Of a DNA stretch of 13,188 nt, positions 1 to 6,190 are shown piece by piece. The DNA is from Candidatus Avoscillospira stercoripullorum (GTDB taxonomy: Bacteria; Bacillota; Clostridia; Oscillospirales; Oscillospiraceae): positions 1 through 13,188 of the forward strand of contig DVGD01000052.1 of the NCBI GenBank assembly GCA_018712905.1, written 5' to 3'. A model generated the notes under the pieces. It made no database searches, was not told where the DNA came from, and saw nothing but the letters and a program-made list of their open reading frames with translations. Every line of letters starts with the position of its first letter. The stretch's first letter is position 1. The position numbers were made by a program, and so were the translations under genes.

Positions 1-62
1 TGATGCCCTGGAACCCCGACGTAAAACAGAGGAAATATCTGGAGACGCCTGATTGCGAATAA
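1..62 (+). CDS. C-terminal tail of an unidentified gene (partial)
   Basis: One forward frame is open from the left edge to a TAA at 60-62, giving about 19 residues that end Asp-Cys-Glu. The stop lies only a few bases before a clear intrinsic terminator (66-100), which is why I prefer this frame. A second forward frame is also open from base 2 but stops at 50-52, so the choice is not certain. There are too few residues to recognise a family. An ATG at position 3 is taken as an internal methionine because no ribosome binding site can be seen. Confidence 0.4.
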   Translation, partial: MPWNPDVKQRKYLETPDCE

Positions 63-65
63 ACG

Positions 66-100
66 AACCCGGTAGGTTTGTGCAAGGCCTACCGGGTTTT
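66..100 (+). terminator. Rho-independent terminator
   Basis: CCCGGTAGG (68-76) pairs perfectly with CCTACCGGG (88-96), flanked by AA/TT that extends the stem, and is followed by TTTT (97-100). It ends the transcription unit entering from the left edge and insulates the next gene, whose promoter starts about 20 bases further on. Confidence 0.85.
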
Positions 101-119
101 GACTGTATACGGGCGGTTG

Positions 120-150
120 TTGAGCGCTTACATTTGTTCTGTGGTATAAT
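120..150 (+). promoter_or_regulatory. Extended -10 promoter of the IS630-like gene
   Basis: A perfect TATAAT at 145-150 is preceded by TG at 142-143, forming an extended -10 element. The best -35 is TTGAGC at 120-125 with a long 19-bp spacer, so the promoter probably depends on the extended -10. The start codon at 177 lies about 20 bases downstream of the expected transcription start. Confidence 0.7.
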
Positions 151-176
151 GGACTTAATCAAACAGGAATTACAGT

Positions 177-1037
177 ATGTCCCAGCCAGATCAGATAGAT
201 CTAACCGCAGAGGAAAAATCATATTTACAGGCATTGATTGACGCAAAGAAGGTTTCTCCGCGTGTCTCTGACCGAGCAAAGATCCTGTTGCTGCGTTCAG
301 AGGGCGTATCGCCCAGCGAAATTCGTCGGAAGCTGCATATGCTTTCCAAACCCGTTCGGTTATGCCTAGATAAGTTCAAAGAGGGTGGCCTGATGCGCGC
401 TTTGCAGGATGACCAGCGTAGCGGCCATCCAAAAGAGATCTCGGAAGAAGCCATGCAGTGGATCGTCCAAACAGCTAAAAAATCTCCACGAACTCTGGGG
501 TATGAGCAAGATCTCTGGTCAATCGCTTTACTTCACCAATATGTGCAGCAGCACGCAAAAGAGGCGGGTTTTCCAAGGCTGGAGCGCATCACTTCTCCGA
601 CCGTATCCAGGATCGTAAACCAAGCGGATCGGCAGAGTTTAAAGCTGAAAAGAACCAGAAAACTAAATGGCTTCGATCTAATCAACTGCACCGAAGTCCT
701 GATTTATTGTCGCCCATATCCCAGATATGAAAATGGGTCGGACGATGTGCGGATAATAGGATGCGATGTGGTAACGGCGGAGATCTTCGCATCTGAGCCG
801 AACTCTAACATCCAGGTCTCATGCATCCAGTTTCTTGAGATGCTCGACGGCAAATATCCAGAAAGCTACACACTCCGCATTGTAGACGATGATTGCCGGG
901 TTTTTGAATCGCCGGAGATCCAGCTATATATCTGGGGCAAGAGAAAGGGGCGCTTTGAGGTGTATAGGCTCCCAACTGATGGAGAATATACAAAAAGACT
1001 TGTAAACAGAGATGTTCCATTTGCACCAAAAAGATAA
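177..1037 (+). CDS. IS630-type transposase-like protein, catalytically degenerate
   Basis: 286 residues, with AGGAA about 8 bases before the ATG. Residues 31-68 look like the N-terminal helix-turn-helix of IS630 transposases (DRAKILLLRSEGVSPSEIRRKL) and are followed by the Arg-Ser-Gly-His-Pro linker (81-85). Residues 136-158 resemble the second winged-helix segment (SPTVSRIVNQAD). The C-terminal part keeps the outline of the RNase H-like fold: residues 192-266 align by eye with the block holding the second catalytic Asp (RIVDDD, 234-239) and the GRFEVYRLP strand. The strand that should carry the first acidic residue instead reads VLIYCRPYP (174-182). The protein ends without the Asn-Pro-x-Glu motif, and IS630 transposases are usually about 330-360 residues. 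The frame is unbroken and has its own promoter and terminators. I infer a transposase-derived DNA-binding protein rather than an active enzyme; an unusual transposase-like regulator family is the alternative. Confidence 0.6.
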   Translation: MSQPDQIDLTAEEKSYLQALIDAKKVSPRVSDRAKILLLRSEGVSPSEIRRKLHMLSKPVRLCLDKFKEGGLMRALQDDQRSGHPKEISEEAMQWIVQTAKKSPRTLGYEQDLWSIALLHQYVQQHAKEAGFPRLERITSPTVSRIVNQADRQSLKLKRTRKLNGFDLINCTEVLIYCRPYPRYENGSDDVRIIGCDVVTAEIFASEPNSNIQVSCIQFLEMLDGKYPESYTLRIVDDDCRVFESPEIQLYIWGKRKGRFEVYRLPTDGEYTKRLVNRDVPFAPKR

Positions 1038-1113
1038 AAAAGTGGTGCATCTGCACCACTTTTGATCAAATTGTATTTCAAATACCAATTTCGGCACTTA
1101 TTTTTTGGTGCAA
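1021..1113. repeat. Nested inverted repeats at the 3' end of the IS630-like gene
   Basis: A 12-bp perfect inverted repeat, TTGCACCAAAAA at 1021-1032 and its complement at 1102-1113, encloses two further palindromes: the terminator hairpin at 1038-1063 and GTATTT/AAATAC at 1073-1085. The left arm lies in the last codons of the gene. No matching copy was found upstream of the gene, so these are not obviously insertion sequence ends. Confidence 0.7.
1038..1063. terminator. Bidirectional-type terminator after the IS630-like gene
   Basis: AAAAGTGGTGCA (1038-1049) pairs with TGCACCACTTTT (1052-1063), a 12-bp perfect stem with a minimal loop and T runs in both directions. It starts one base after the stop codon. 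Confidence 0.8.
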
Positions 1114-1163
1114 CTCTATCTGCAAAAGTCTCGTCAATACTGGAAAAATTGATGCATAACATA

Positions 1164-1196
1164 GAAGAAAACCCCCGATAAACAGGGGTTTTCTTC
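1164..1196 (-). terminator. Terminator of the tRNA-Leu transcript
   Basis: GAAGAAAACCCC (1164-1175) pairs perfectly with GGGGTTTTCTTC (1185-1196) around a 9-base loop. The A/T-rich outer stem can work in either direction. Its position about 35 bases past the 3' end of tRNA-Leu suggests it ends that transcript, and it can also stop readthrough from the left. The remaining bases between stem and tRNA hold only a weak CCTTG/CAAGG hairpin. Confidence 0.8.
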
Positions 1197-1230
1197 ATGC
1201 CGCCTTGTTCTCCAAGGTGACGTCTTGATA

Positions 1231-1314
1231 TGGTGCGAGAGAGGAGACTCGAACTCCCACGCCATAGGACACACGCACCTCAAACGTGCCTGTCTACCAT
1301 TCCAGCACTCTCGC
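1231..1314 (-). tRNA. tRNA-Leu (anticodon GAG)
   Basis: Read on the minus strand, the acceptor arms GCGAGAG (1308-1314) and CTCTCGC (1235-1241) pair perfectly, and the discriminator A and CCA are encoded (1231-1234). The anticodon loop TTGAGGT closes a CACGT/GCGTG stem, giving GAG, which reads CUC leucine codons. The T arm GGAGTTCGAGTCTCC is canonical. A long variable arm and the length of 84 bases with CCA fit a class II leucine tRNA. It has its own promoter and terminator. Confidence 0.96.
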
Positions 1315-1332
1315 ATTTCTGAATGCCTGATT

Positions 1333-1361
1333 ATTATAGCGTTTCACTTGCCGTTTGTCAA
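1333..1361 (-). promoter_or_regulatory. Consensus promoter of tRNA-Leu
   Basis: On the minus strand TTGACA (complement of 1356-1361) and TATAAT (complement of 1333-1338) are both perfect and separated by exactly 17 bases. The expected start lies about 12 bases before the tRNA 5' end. This is the strength expected for a stable RNA gene. Confidence 0.9.
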
Positions 1362-1434
1362 CTGGATTTTTCAAAAAAGTGGCCGGGCGGGAAATTTCCA
1401 CGCCGGGATGCTGTCGATTTTCCAGCATTTTTAG

Positions 1435-1463
1435 TTGCGAAAGACGGCCGGGTCTGATATAAT
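1435..1463 (+). promoter_or_regulatory. Promoter of the rsmE operon
   Basis: TTGCGA (1435-1440), a 17-base spacer and a perfect TATAAT (1458-1463) preceded by TG at 1455-1456 (extended -10). Transcription should begin near 1470, giving a leader of about 60 bases. Confidence 0.8.
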
Positions 1464-1474
1464 ACATGATACGA

Positions 1475-1501
1475 TTGTCCGCCCGGAGGCGGGCAGGACA
1501 A
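1475..1501 (+). other. 5'-end hairpin in the rsmE leader
   Basis: TTGTCC-GCCC (1475-1484) pairs with GGGC-a-GGACAA (1491-1501), a 10-bp stem with one bulged A. It falls at the predicted 5' end of the mRNA and has no T tract, so it resembles an mRNA-stabilising 5' hairpin rather than a terminator. Confidence 0.5.
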
Positions 1502-1532
1502 CCTTTGGAGACTGCTGCCGGGAGGGATCTTC

Positions 1533-2264
1533 TTGCCCCGCTTTTTTGTGCCGCCTGCCGCGCTGGAAGGCGACTTTGTCACCCTCACCGGGGAGAGCGC
1601 CGCCCATGCCAAGGTGCTGCGCCTGATGCCGGGGGAGGAAGTCAGCCTCTGTGACGGCGCCGGACGTGAGGCCAGAACCACCGTTCTGGCGCTGGAACCG
1701 GGACTGGTTCGTCTTAAGGTGGAGGCGCTGTTCCCCAGCGAAAGCGAGCCGCAGCTCCGCGTGAGCGTGTACATGGGCTTTCCCAAGGCCGACAAGCTCG
1801 AGCACGTGGTGCAGAAGGCCACGGAGCTGGGCGCCTTTGAGATTGTGGCCTTCCCCTGCGAGCGAAGCATCTCCCGTCCTGATGCCAAGTCGCTTGAAAA
1901 AAAGCTGGAGCGCTGGCAGAAGATTGCCGCTTCCGCCGCCGAGCAGAGCGGCCGGGGTCGGATTCCCCAGGTGCTGACGCTGCCCTCCTTCGACGCCGCC
2001 GTGGCGCGGGCGTCCCAGGCGGACTGGGCGGCGCTGTTTTATGAAAAAGAGCGCGACGGCTCCATCGCCGCCACGCTGCCGCCGGAGCTTGCCACCGCCG
2101 CCATCCTCACAGGACCCGAGGGCGGCCTCACCGAGGACGAGGTGGCCAAGGCGCGGCAGGCAGGCGTGAAGGTGTGCACCCTGGGTAAGCGCATCCTCCG
2201 CTGCGAGACGGCGCCGCTGTGCGCCCTGTCGGCGCTTTTATATGCCGCCGGCGAACTGGAATAA
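1533..2264 (+). CDS. rsmE: 16S rRNA (uracil(1498)-N3)-methyltransferase RsmE
   Basis: 243 residues, the usual length. RsmE uses S-adenosylmethionine to methylate N3 of U1498 in the decoding region of 16S rRNA, acting on the assembled small subunit in the cytoplasm. The N-terminal PUA-like domain (MPRFFV... HAKVLRLMPGEEV, 1-65) is followed by the SPOUT domain with all its hallmarks: KADKLEHVVQKATELG (85-100), ERWQKI...AAEQSGR (126-141), the TGPEGG loop (193-198) and LGKRILRCETAP (217-228), which form the trefoil-knot cofactor site. The start is a TTG preceded by GGGAGGG with good spacing; no upstream ATG in frame fits. It is the first gene of a two-gene unit with the membrane protein behind it. 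Confidence 0.95.
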   Translation: MPRFFVPPAALEGDFVTLTGESAAHAKVLRLMPGEEVSLCDGAGREARTTVLALEPGLVRLKVEALFPSESEPQLRVSVYMGFPKADKLEHVVQKATELGAFEIVAFPCERSISRPDAKSLEKKLERWQKIAASAAEQSGRGRIPQVLTLPSFDAAVARASQADWAALFYEKERDGSIAATLPPELATAAILTGPEGGLTEDEVAKARQAGVKVCTLGKRILRCETAPLCALSALLYAAGELE

Positions 2265-2294
2265 GAATTATTGCATTAAGGATCTGATGGAAAT

Positions 2295-3068
2295 ATGGCA
2301 ACAAAACGGAATCACTCCGCCGCGAAGGTGCTGCAAAAGAAGGCCGATGACGCGGTGGTCTACCAGGTCATGGTGGCGCTGGCGCTGCTGTGCTGCGCCC
2401 TGTTGGGGCTTCGCGCATTGCGCAGCTACTATGCCACTGTGGGCGGCTTCACCACGCTCTACGACTACGCCGCCTGGATCGGCTGGGGCGGCGTGGTGCT
2501 GGCGGGAGCGGCGCTGGCGGCGACGGTACTGTGGAAAAACCGCGTGGCGCGCGCCATTTTACCCTGGTTTTGCGCTCTGGGCGCCGTGATCGCTGCCACA
2601 GGCTTCAGCATGCGCCTGGCGTGGGTGGACGGGTTCTCCTTCCTGTACTACTTGTGCGTCGCCATGGCGCTGCAATACATCGTCTTCAAGCTCTACCGCT
2701 GGGAGTTTTTCCTGCTTTCACTGTCCACGGTGCTCGCCGGCGGGCTGTACTTCTGCCTGAGCAACGGAGCGGGCTGGACGCCCAGAGCCATTTTCCTTTT
2801 GGCAGCGTTGGCGGTGAGCGTGGTGGGTACCACGGTGCTGGCGCTTTTGGCAGGACGCCAGGGCGGTACGGTGCGTCTTCTTGGCCGGAACCTTCGGATC
2901 TTCGGCAAGCGCGCCACGCCGGTTTTCATCCTGGCGGCCAATGGCCTGTGGGTTTTGTGCACCGTGGCTGTGGTGATCCTGGGAAGCCTGTTTGCCTACT
3001 ACTGCATGTTCGCGGCCATTGCCGTGGAGTTCATTGCCGCAGTGTATTATACCTTCCAGCTCAATTAA
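2295..3068 (+). CDS. Polytopic membrane protein of unknown function
   Basis: 257 residues. A charged N-terminus (about 20 residues, rich in Lys and His) precedes roughly seven hydrophobic segments, near residues 24-42, 55-76, 84-102, 110-124, 134-153, 163-184 and 213-253. A basic cytosolic-looking loop (GRNLRIFGKRAT) lies between the last two regions. No motif for transport or catalysis is visible and I do not recognise a named family. It follows rsmE by 30 bases and shares its terminator, so the two are probably co-transcribed. A weak AAGGA at 2278-2282 lies rather far from the ATG, and translation may be low. An ATG at 2287 is out of frame. Confidence 0.75.
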   Translation: MATKRNHSAAKVLQKKADDAVVYQVMVALALLCCALLGLRALRSYYATVGGFTTLYDYAAWIGWGGVVLAGAALAATVLWKNRVARAILPWFCALGAVIAATGFSMRLAWVDGFSFLYYLCVAMALQYIVFKLYRWEFFLLSLSTVLAGGLYFCLSNGAGWTPRAIFLLAALAVSVVGTTVLALLAGRQGGTVRLLGRNLRIFGKRATPVFILAANGLWVLCTVAVVILGSLFAYYCMFAAIAVEFIAAVYYTFQLN

Positions 3069-3073
3069 ATCGC

Positions 3074-3103
3074 AAAAACCGCTCCGTTTGGAGCGGTTTT
3101 TTT
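3074..3103 (+). terminator. Terminator of the rsmE operon
   Basis: AAAAACCGCTCC (3074-3085) pairs with GGAGCGG followed by seven T (3090-3103), with a GTTT loop. It lies 6 bases after the stop of the membrane protein gene. Confidence 0.93.
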
Positions 3104-3121
3104 GCATGGATTCGCGCAATT

Positions 3122-3378
3122 GTAGGGGTCGATCTCCGATCGACCCGCGGACGGCCAATCCGCCCCTACGGGTGCGGTGCACGACCGGCGATGGTGTAGG
3201 GGCGCATTGCATATGCGCCCGGGGAGGCACCCTCGAAATCGCGGGTGCACGGGCGGATATATAATCCGCCCCTACAGGTGCAGTGCGTAGGGGTCGATGT
3301 CCCCATCGACCCGCGGACGGCCAATGGCCGCCCCTACGGGTGCGGTGCGTAAGGGGCGATGCCCACATCGACCCGCGG
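3122..3378. repeat. Tandem modular palindromic repeats (GTAGGGG...CCCCTAC)
   Basis: Three and a half units fill the gene-free stretch between the rsmE terminator and the chrA-type gene. Units at 3122-3169, 3196-3275 and 3287-3337 are each bounded by GTAGGGG and CCCCTAC. A partial unit (GTAAGGGG...) runs up to 3378, one base before the stop codon of the neighbouring gene. Units are joined by near-identical linkers, GGGTGCGGTGC (3170-3180, 3338-3348) and AGGTGCAGTGC (3276-3286); the first linker is followed by 15 further bases. Inside, arms are conserved but palindrome cores differ (e.g. GATCTCCGATC, GCATTGCATATGC, GATGTCCCCATC). Apparent reading frames across this region are repeat-derived. 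These look like dispersed non-coding intergenic repeats that may also terminate the convergent transcripts. Confidence 0.88.
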
Positions 3379-3936
3379 CTAGAACCCGTAGACCACCACG
3401 CCCAGTACCGCCGCCAGGAGGATCAGGGCGATGGGGGAGACGCTGCGCTTGAAAAGGGGCTTGGCGCCGAAGAGCACGGCGGCAAGCACCACGGTGAGTG
3501 CCGCCTCCCGCCAGCCCACGACACCGCCGGCGCCGGAGAGGTTGGAGAGAATCATGGTGAGGCCGGTGGCCAGGACAATGCCGATGATGCACGGGGTGAG
3601 CCCGCCCAGGGCTGCCTGGGTGACCGGGTGCGCCCACACGGCCTTGAGGGCGGCGAAGACCAGGAGGATGATGACGAAGGACGGCAGCACCACGGCGAAG
3701 GTGGCCAGGATCGCGCCGAGGATGCCGCCCTGGCGGCTGCCCACGTAGGTGGCCAGATTCACCATGATGGGACCCGGGGTGCTCTCGCTCACGGCGATCA
3801 TATTGGTGAGGCTGTCCTCGGTGAGCCAGCCGTAGGAGAGCACCACGTCCCGGATCAAGGGGATGGCGCCGTAGGAGCCGCCGAAGGCGAAGCAGCCCAC
3901 CCGCAAAAAGCCCAAAAACAGGTCGAGATAGATCAT
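3379..3936 (-). CDS. Short-chain ChrA-type (CHR domain) transporter, subunit 2
   Basis: 185 residues, a single CHR domain of about six membrane segments. The chromate transporter signatures are present: FLRVGCFAFGGSYGAIPLI near the N-terminus and the ESTPGPIMVNLATYVGSRQGG block near residues 51-71. Full-length ChrA has two CHR domains fused; here each is a separate gene, as in known short-chain pairs of Firmicutes, where both halves are needed as a likely heterodimer. The substrate may be chromate/sulfate-like oxyanions, but many CHR proteins have no proven substrate. Its start overlaps the stop of the upstream partner by 4 bases (ATGA, 3933-3936), implying translational coupling. The stop codon abuts the palindromic repeat array. 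Confidence 0.88.
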   Translation of the reverse strand: MIYLDLFLGFLRVGCFAFGGSYGAIPLIRDVVLSYGWLTEDSLTNMIAVSESTPGPIMVNLATYVGSRQGGILGAILATFAVVLPSFVIILLVFAALKAVWAHPVTQAALGGLTPCIIGIVLATGLTMILSNLSGAGGVVGWREAALTVVLAAVLFGAKPLFKRSVSPIALILLAAVLGVVVYGF

Positions 3937-4511
3937 GCCTTCCGCCCTCCCTTCCGCAGGTTCCCCAGCAGGTAGAAGAGGATCCCCACCACCGCGGCGA
4001 TGAGCAGCATGGCGATGGAGGAGAAGTTCAGGGCGAAGAGGTCGATGAGCACCATGGCCACAAAGGCGCAGGCAAACACCGTCCAGGAGAAGGCAGACTT
4101 CTCCATGAGCTTCACCATGCGGATGGCGGCGTTGAAGATGAGCAGTCCCACGGCGATCTGGATGCCCCGGAAGGCGTTGGCCACCAGGGTGATCTCGAGG
4201 AAGTGGTCGAGGAACATGGAGATGGCGTAGATCACCAGGAAGGACGGCAGCACCACGCCCAGGGTGGCGGCCACGGCGCCGGAGATCCCGGCCTGGCGGT
4301 AGCCCACGAAGGTGGAACAGTTGATGGCCACGGGCCCGGGGGTGGATTCGGCCACAATGGTCACATTCATCATGTCCTCGTGGGTGATCCAGTGCTTTTT
4401 CTCCGAGCAGATGTCTTCGATGATGGGGATCATGGCATAGCCGCCGCCGAAGGTGAAGAGGCCGATCTTGAAGAAGGTGGAAAAGAGCTCCCAGTAGATG
4501 CGTTTTTTCAT
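3933..4511 (-). CDS. Short-chain ChrA-type (CHR domain) transporter, subunit 1
   Basis: 192 residues from the ATG whose complement is 4509-4511, chosen because GGGAGGATGTT precedes it with ideal spacing; a longer in-frame start at 4541 overlaps the -10 box of the promoter and is rejected. The protein begins MKKRIYWELF and shows the CHR signatures FKIGLFTFGGGYAMIPII and ESTPGPVAINCSTFVGYRQAG, followed by about five hydrophobic segments. It differs clearly from its partner encoded next, as expected for the two halves of an anion transporter inserted in opposite orientation. A near-consensus promoter lies immediately upstream. Confidence 0.9.
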   Translation of the reverse strand: MKKRIYWELFSTFFKIGLFTFGGGYAMIPIIEDICSEKKHWITHEDMMNVTIVAESTPGPVAINCSTFVGYRQAGISGAVAATLGVVLPSFLVIYAISMFLDHFLEITLVANAFRGIQIAVGLLIFNAAIRMVKLMEKSAFSWTVFACAFVAMVLIDLFALNFSSIAMLLIAAVVGILFYLLGNLRKGGRKA

Positions 4512-4542
4512 AACATCCTCCCTTTTAAGAAGAACTGGCACT

Positions 4543-4571
4543 AGTATAACAGCTCAGCGCCGGAATGTCAC
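4543..4571 (-). promoter_or_regulatory. Promoter of the chrA-type pair
   Basis: On the minus strand GTGACA (complement of 4566-4571), a 17-base spacer and TATACT (complement of 4543-4548). The transcription start should fall about 25 bases before the chosen ATG at 4511, and this rules out the longer start at 4541. Confidence 0.8.
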
Positions 4572-4595
4572 GCTAAGATCCTGCCTTTTGCATAT

Positions 4596-4631
4596 CCTCC
4601 CCCTTCGCCCGCATAGGGTGAGAGGGGGAGG
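4596..4631 (+). promoter_or_regulatory. Hairpin covering the flippase ribosome binding site
   Basis: CCTCCCCC (4596-4603) is the exact complement of GGGGGAGG (4624-4631), which is the Shine-Dalgarno sequence of the next gene. The stem extends by T-A and a T-G wobble, then after a small internal loop by CCC/GGG (4608-4610/4616-4618) around a 5-base loop. In the folded RNA the ribosome binding site is fully paired. There is no T tract. I saw no convincing promoter for this gene between the hairpin and the opposing chrA promoter. Confidence 0.6.
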
Positions 4632-4639
4632 GGATGTCC

Positions 4640-6190
4640 ATGTGGAAGGGAGCCATCGCCCGGAACGTGGGGCTTTTGACGGCGGCCAATCTCCTGATGC
4701 GGGGGGTGGGCATGCTCTTTCAGGTCTACCTCACCGCCCGGGTGGGGGCGGCGGGGGTGGGACTATTGCAGCTCATCACCGCCGTGCAGTTTTTTGCCAT
4801 GACCCTGGGCACCTCGGGGCTGCGGGTGGCGGCGCTGACTCTTACGGCGGAGGAGTACGGCTACCGCCGCTTTGGCGGCGTGCGCCAGGCCATGGCCTGG
4901 TGCCTGGGCGCGGGACTGGCGCTGAGCACCCTGGTAGGCGGGCTGCTGCTGGTCTTGGCAGAGCCGGTGGCAGTGCTGTGGGTGCGGGACGTGCAGGCGA
5001 TTAAGAGCCTGCGGCTTCTGGGGATCACCCTGCCGGTGAACTGCCTGAGCGCCGTGCTGGCCGGCTGCTTCACGGCCTGCGGACAGGTGCGCAAGCTGGT
5101 GGCCGTGGAAATCGGCGACAAGATCGCCACGGTGGGCATCACCATGCTCCTGCTGCGCCGGGGCGTGGCGGGGGATCTCGCCCACGCCTGCGCATCCATC
5201 GTGGCGGGCAATGCCCTGGCGGCGGCGGGGTCGGTGACGGTGCTGCTGGTGTTCTTGTACCGGTGGCTTCGAAACCTGGAGGGGGAGCGCGCCTCCGGCA
5301 TGGGCGGGCGGCTTTGGCGAATCGCCGTGCCCGTTGCCCTGAGCGACTATTTGCGCTCCGGCCTCAGCACGTTGGAGCAATTTCTCATCCCCTGGGGCTT
5401 TGCCCGCAACAGCGGCTCCAGCTCCCAGGCCATGGCCGACTACGGCACCATCCACGGCATGGTCTTCCCCATTTTGATGTTCCCCAGCACGGTGCTCGGC
5501 GCCGTGTCCGATGTCTTAGTGCCGGAGCTGGCGCGGCGGCGCGCCCAGGGCAACCGAGAACGCATCGAAAGCCTGGTACGACGGTGCCTGGTACTGGGAC
5601 TCTTCTACGGCGCGGCGGTGGCGGGGCTTCTCTACGTGTTGGCGTCACCCCTGGGGGAGGGCATCTACCACAGTGCCGACGCTGGGCGGTACCTCAAGTG
5701 CTTCGCGCCCCTGGCGGTGATGCTCTACCTCGACCTCATTGTGGACGGCATGCACAAGGGACTGGGGCAGCAGGTCTACTGCGTCCGGGTCAACACCATC
5801 ACGTCGGTTTTGGACGTGGCGCTTCTCTTTTTCCTGCTGCCGCGCTTCGGCGTGGCGGGCTATTACTGGAGCTTCGTCCTCTCCCACGGCGTGAATTTCT
5901 ATTTGAGCATCGGAAAGCTCCTGTCGGTGTCCGGCGCCAGGCTGCCCTGGGGGCAGGTGTGCCGGGGGATGGCGGCGGCTGGGGTGGCCGCCGCGGTGGT
6001 GGCCAAGGTGGTGGAGATCGGCGAGGGCTTAGAGCAGGTGCTCCTGGTGGGCGGAATCTACCTGGCGCTGACGGCGCTGTTGCTTCTTCTCACCGCACCC
6101 GTTGACACCGGCGGCCGCGGCGCATACAATGGAAAGAAACGAAAGGGTGAAAACTGTGCTGGAGACCCATCCCATTCCGCCTCTCTATGA
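4640..6190 (+). CDS. SpoVB/MATE-like polysaccharide flippase family membrane protein
   Basis: 516 residues from the ATG at 4640, which sits 8 bases after GGAGG; an ATG at 4634 (MSMWKG...) is only 2 bases from it and less likely. The start MWKGAIARNVGLLTAANLLMRGVGMLFQVYLTARVG is typical of the MOP superfamily (stage V sporulation protein B and lipid-linked oligosaccharide flippases), and the protein has about 12-14 hydrophobic segments. Such proteins move lipid-linked precursors across the membrane, and SpoVB acts in spore cortex synthesis. Which role applies here cannot be told from sequence. The last ~30 residues after the final membrane segment (from about PVDTGG) are polar, look unconserved and contain the promoter of the next gene; the stop lies 35 bases inside that gene. 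Confidence 0.85.
   Translation: MWKGAIARNVGLLTAANLLMRGVGMLFQVYLTARVGAAGVGLLQLITAVQFFAMTLGTSGLRVAALTLTAEEYGYRRFGGVRQAMAWCLGAGLALSTLVGGLLLVLAEPVAVLWVRDVQAIKSLRLLGITLPVNCLSAVLAGCFTACGQVRKLVAVEIGDKIATVGITMLLLRRGVAGDLAHACASIVAGNALAAAGSVTVLLVFLYRWLRNLEGERASGMGGRLWRIAVPVALSDYLRSGLSTLEQFLIPWGFARNSGSSSQAMADYGTIHGMVFPILMFPSTVLGAVSDVLVPELARRRAQGNRERIESLVRRCLVLGLFYGAAVAGLLYVLASPLGEGIYHSADAGRYLKCFAPLAVMLYLDLIVDGMHKGLGQQVYCVRVNTITSVLDVALLFFLLPRFGVAGYYWSFVLSHGVNFYLSIGKLLSVSGARLPWGQVCRGMAAAGVAAAVVAKVVEIGEGLEQVLLVGGIYLALTALLLLLTAPVDTGGRGAYNGKKRKGENCAGDPSHSASL
6102..6130 (+). promoter_or_regulatory. Internal promoter for the DNA glycosylase gene
   Basis: TTGACA (6102-6107), exactly 17 bases, then TACAAT (6125-6130), inside the 3' end of the flippase gene. 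The predicted start near 6137 lies after the ATG at 6129, which overlaps the -10 box and therefore cannot be the start codon on this transcript. Confidence 0.75.

Noticed and set aside
49..58. CTGATTGCGA shared between the left edge and the tRNA-Thr leader (7553-7562) as a possible attachment core
   Set aside because: Only ten bases match, no element structure links the two positions, and the flanks differ at once.
100..176. Left terminal inverted repeat of an insertion sequence carrying the IS630-like gene
   Set aside because: No sequence here matches the inverted orientation of anything within 1038-1200 over more than a few bases, and a promoter occupies the region.
1407..1432. ATGCTG...CAGCAT hairpin followed by five T, as a terminator
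   Set aside because: The stem is only six pairs with a nine-base loop, no plus-strand transcript is known to enter it, and it overlaps the region just before the rsmE -35 box.
2718..3368. Long open frames on the minus strand across the repeat array and the membrane protein gene
   Set aside because: Their residues are direct translations of the palindromic repeats and the antisense of a GC-rich gene, with repetitive content and no ribosome binding site.
3122..3378. CRISPR array
   Set aside because: Units differ in length and are palindromic with variable cores; there are no regularly spaced unique spacers and no cas genes.
4763..5455. Open frames of up to 280 residues antisense to or out of frame with the flippase
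   Set aside because: High GC content removes stop codons in other frames; composition is Arg/Gly/His/Ala-rich with no domain, and the flippase frame has clear membrane segments and start signals.
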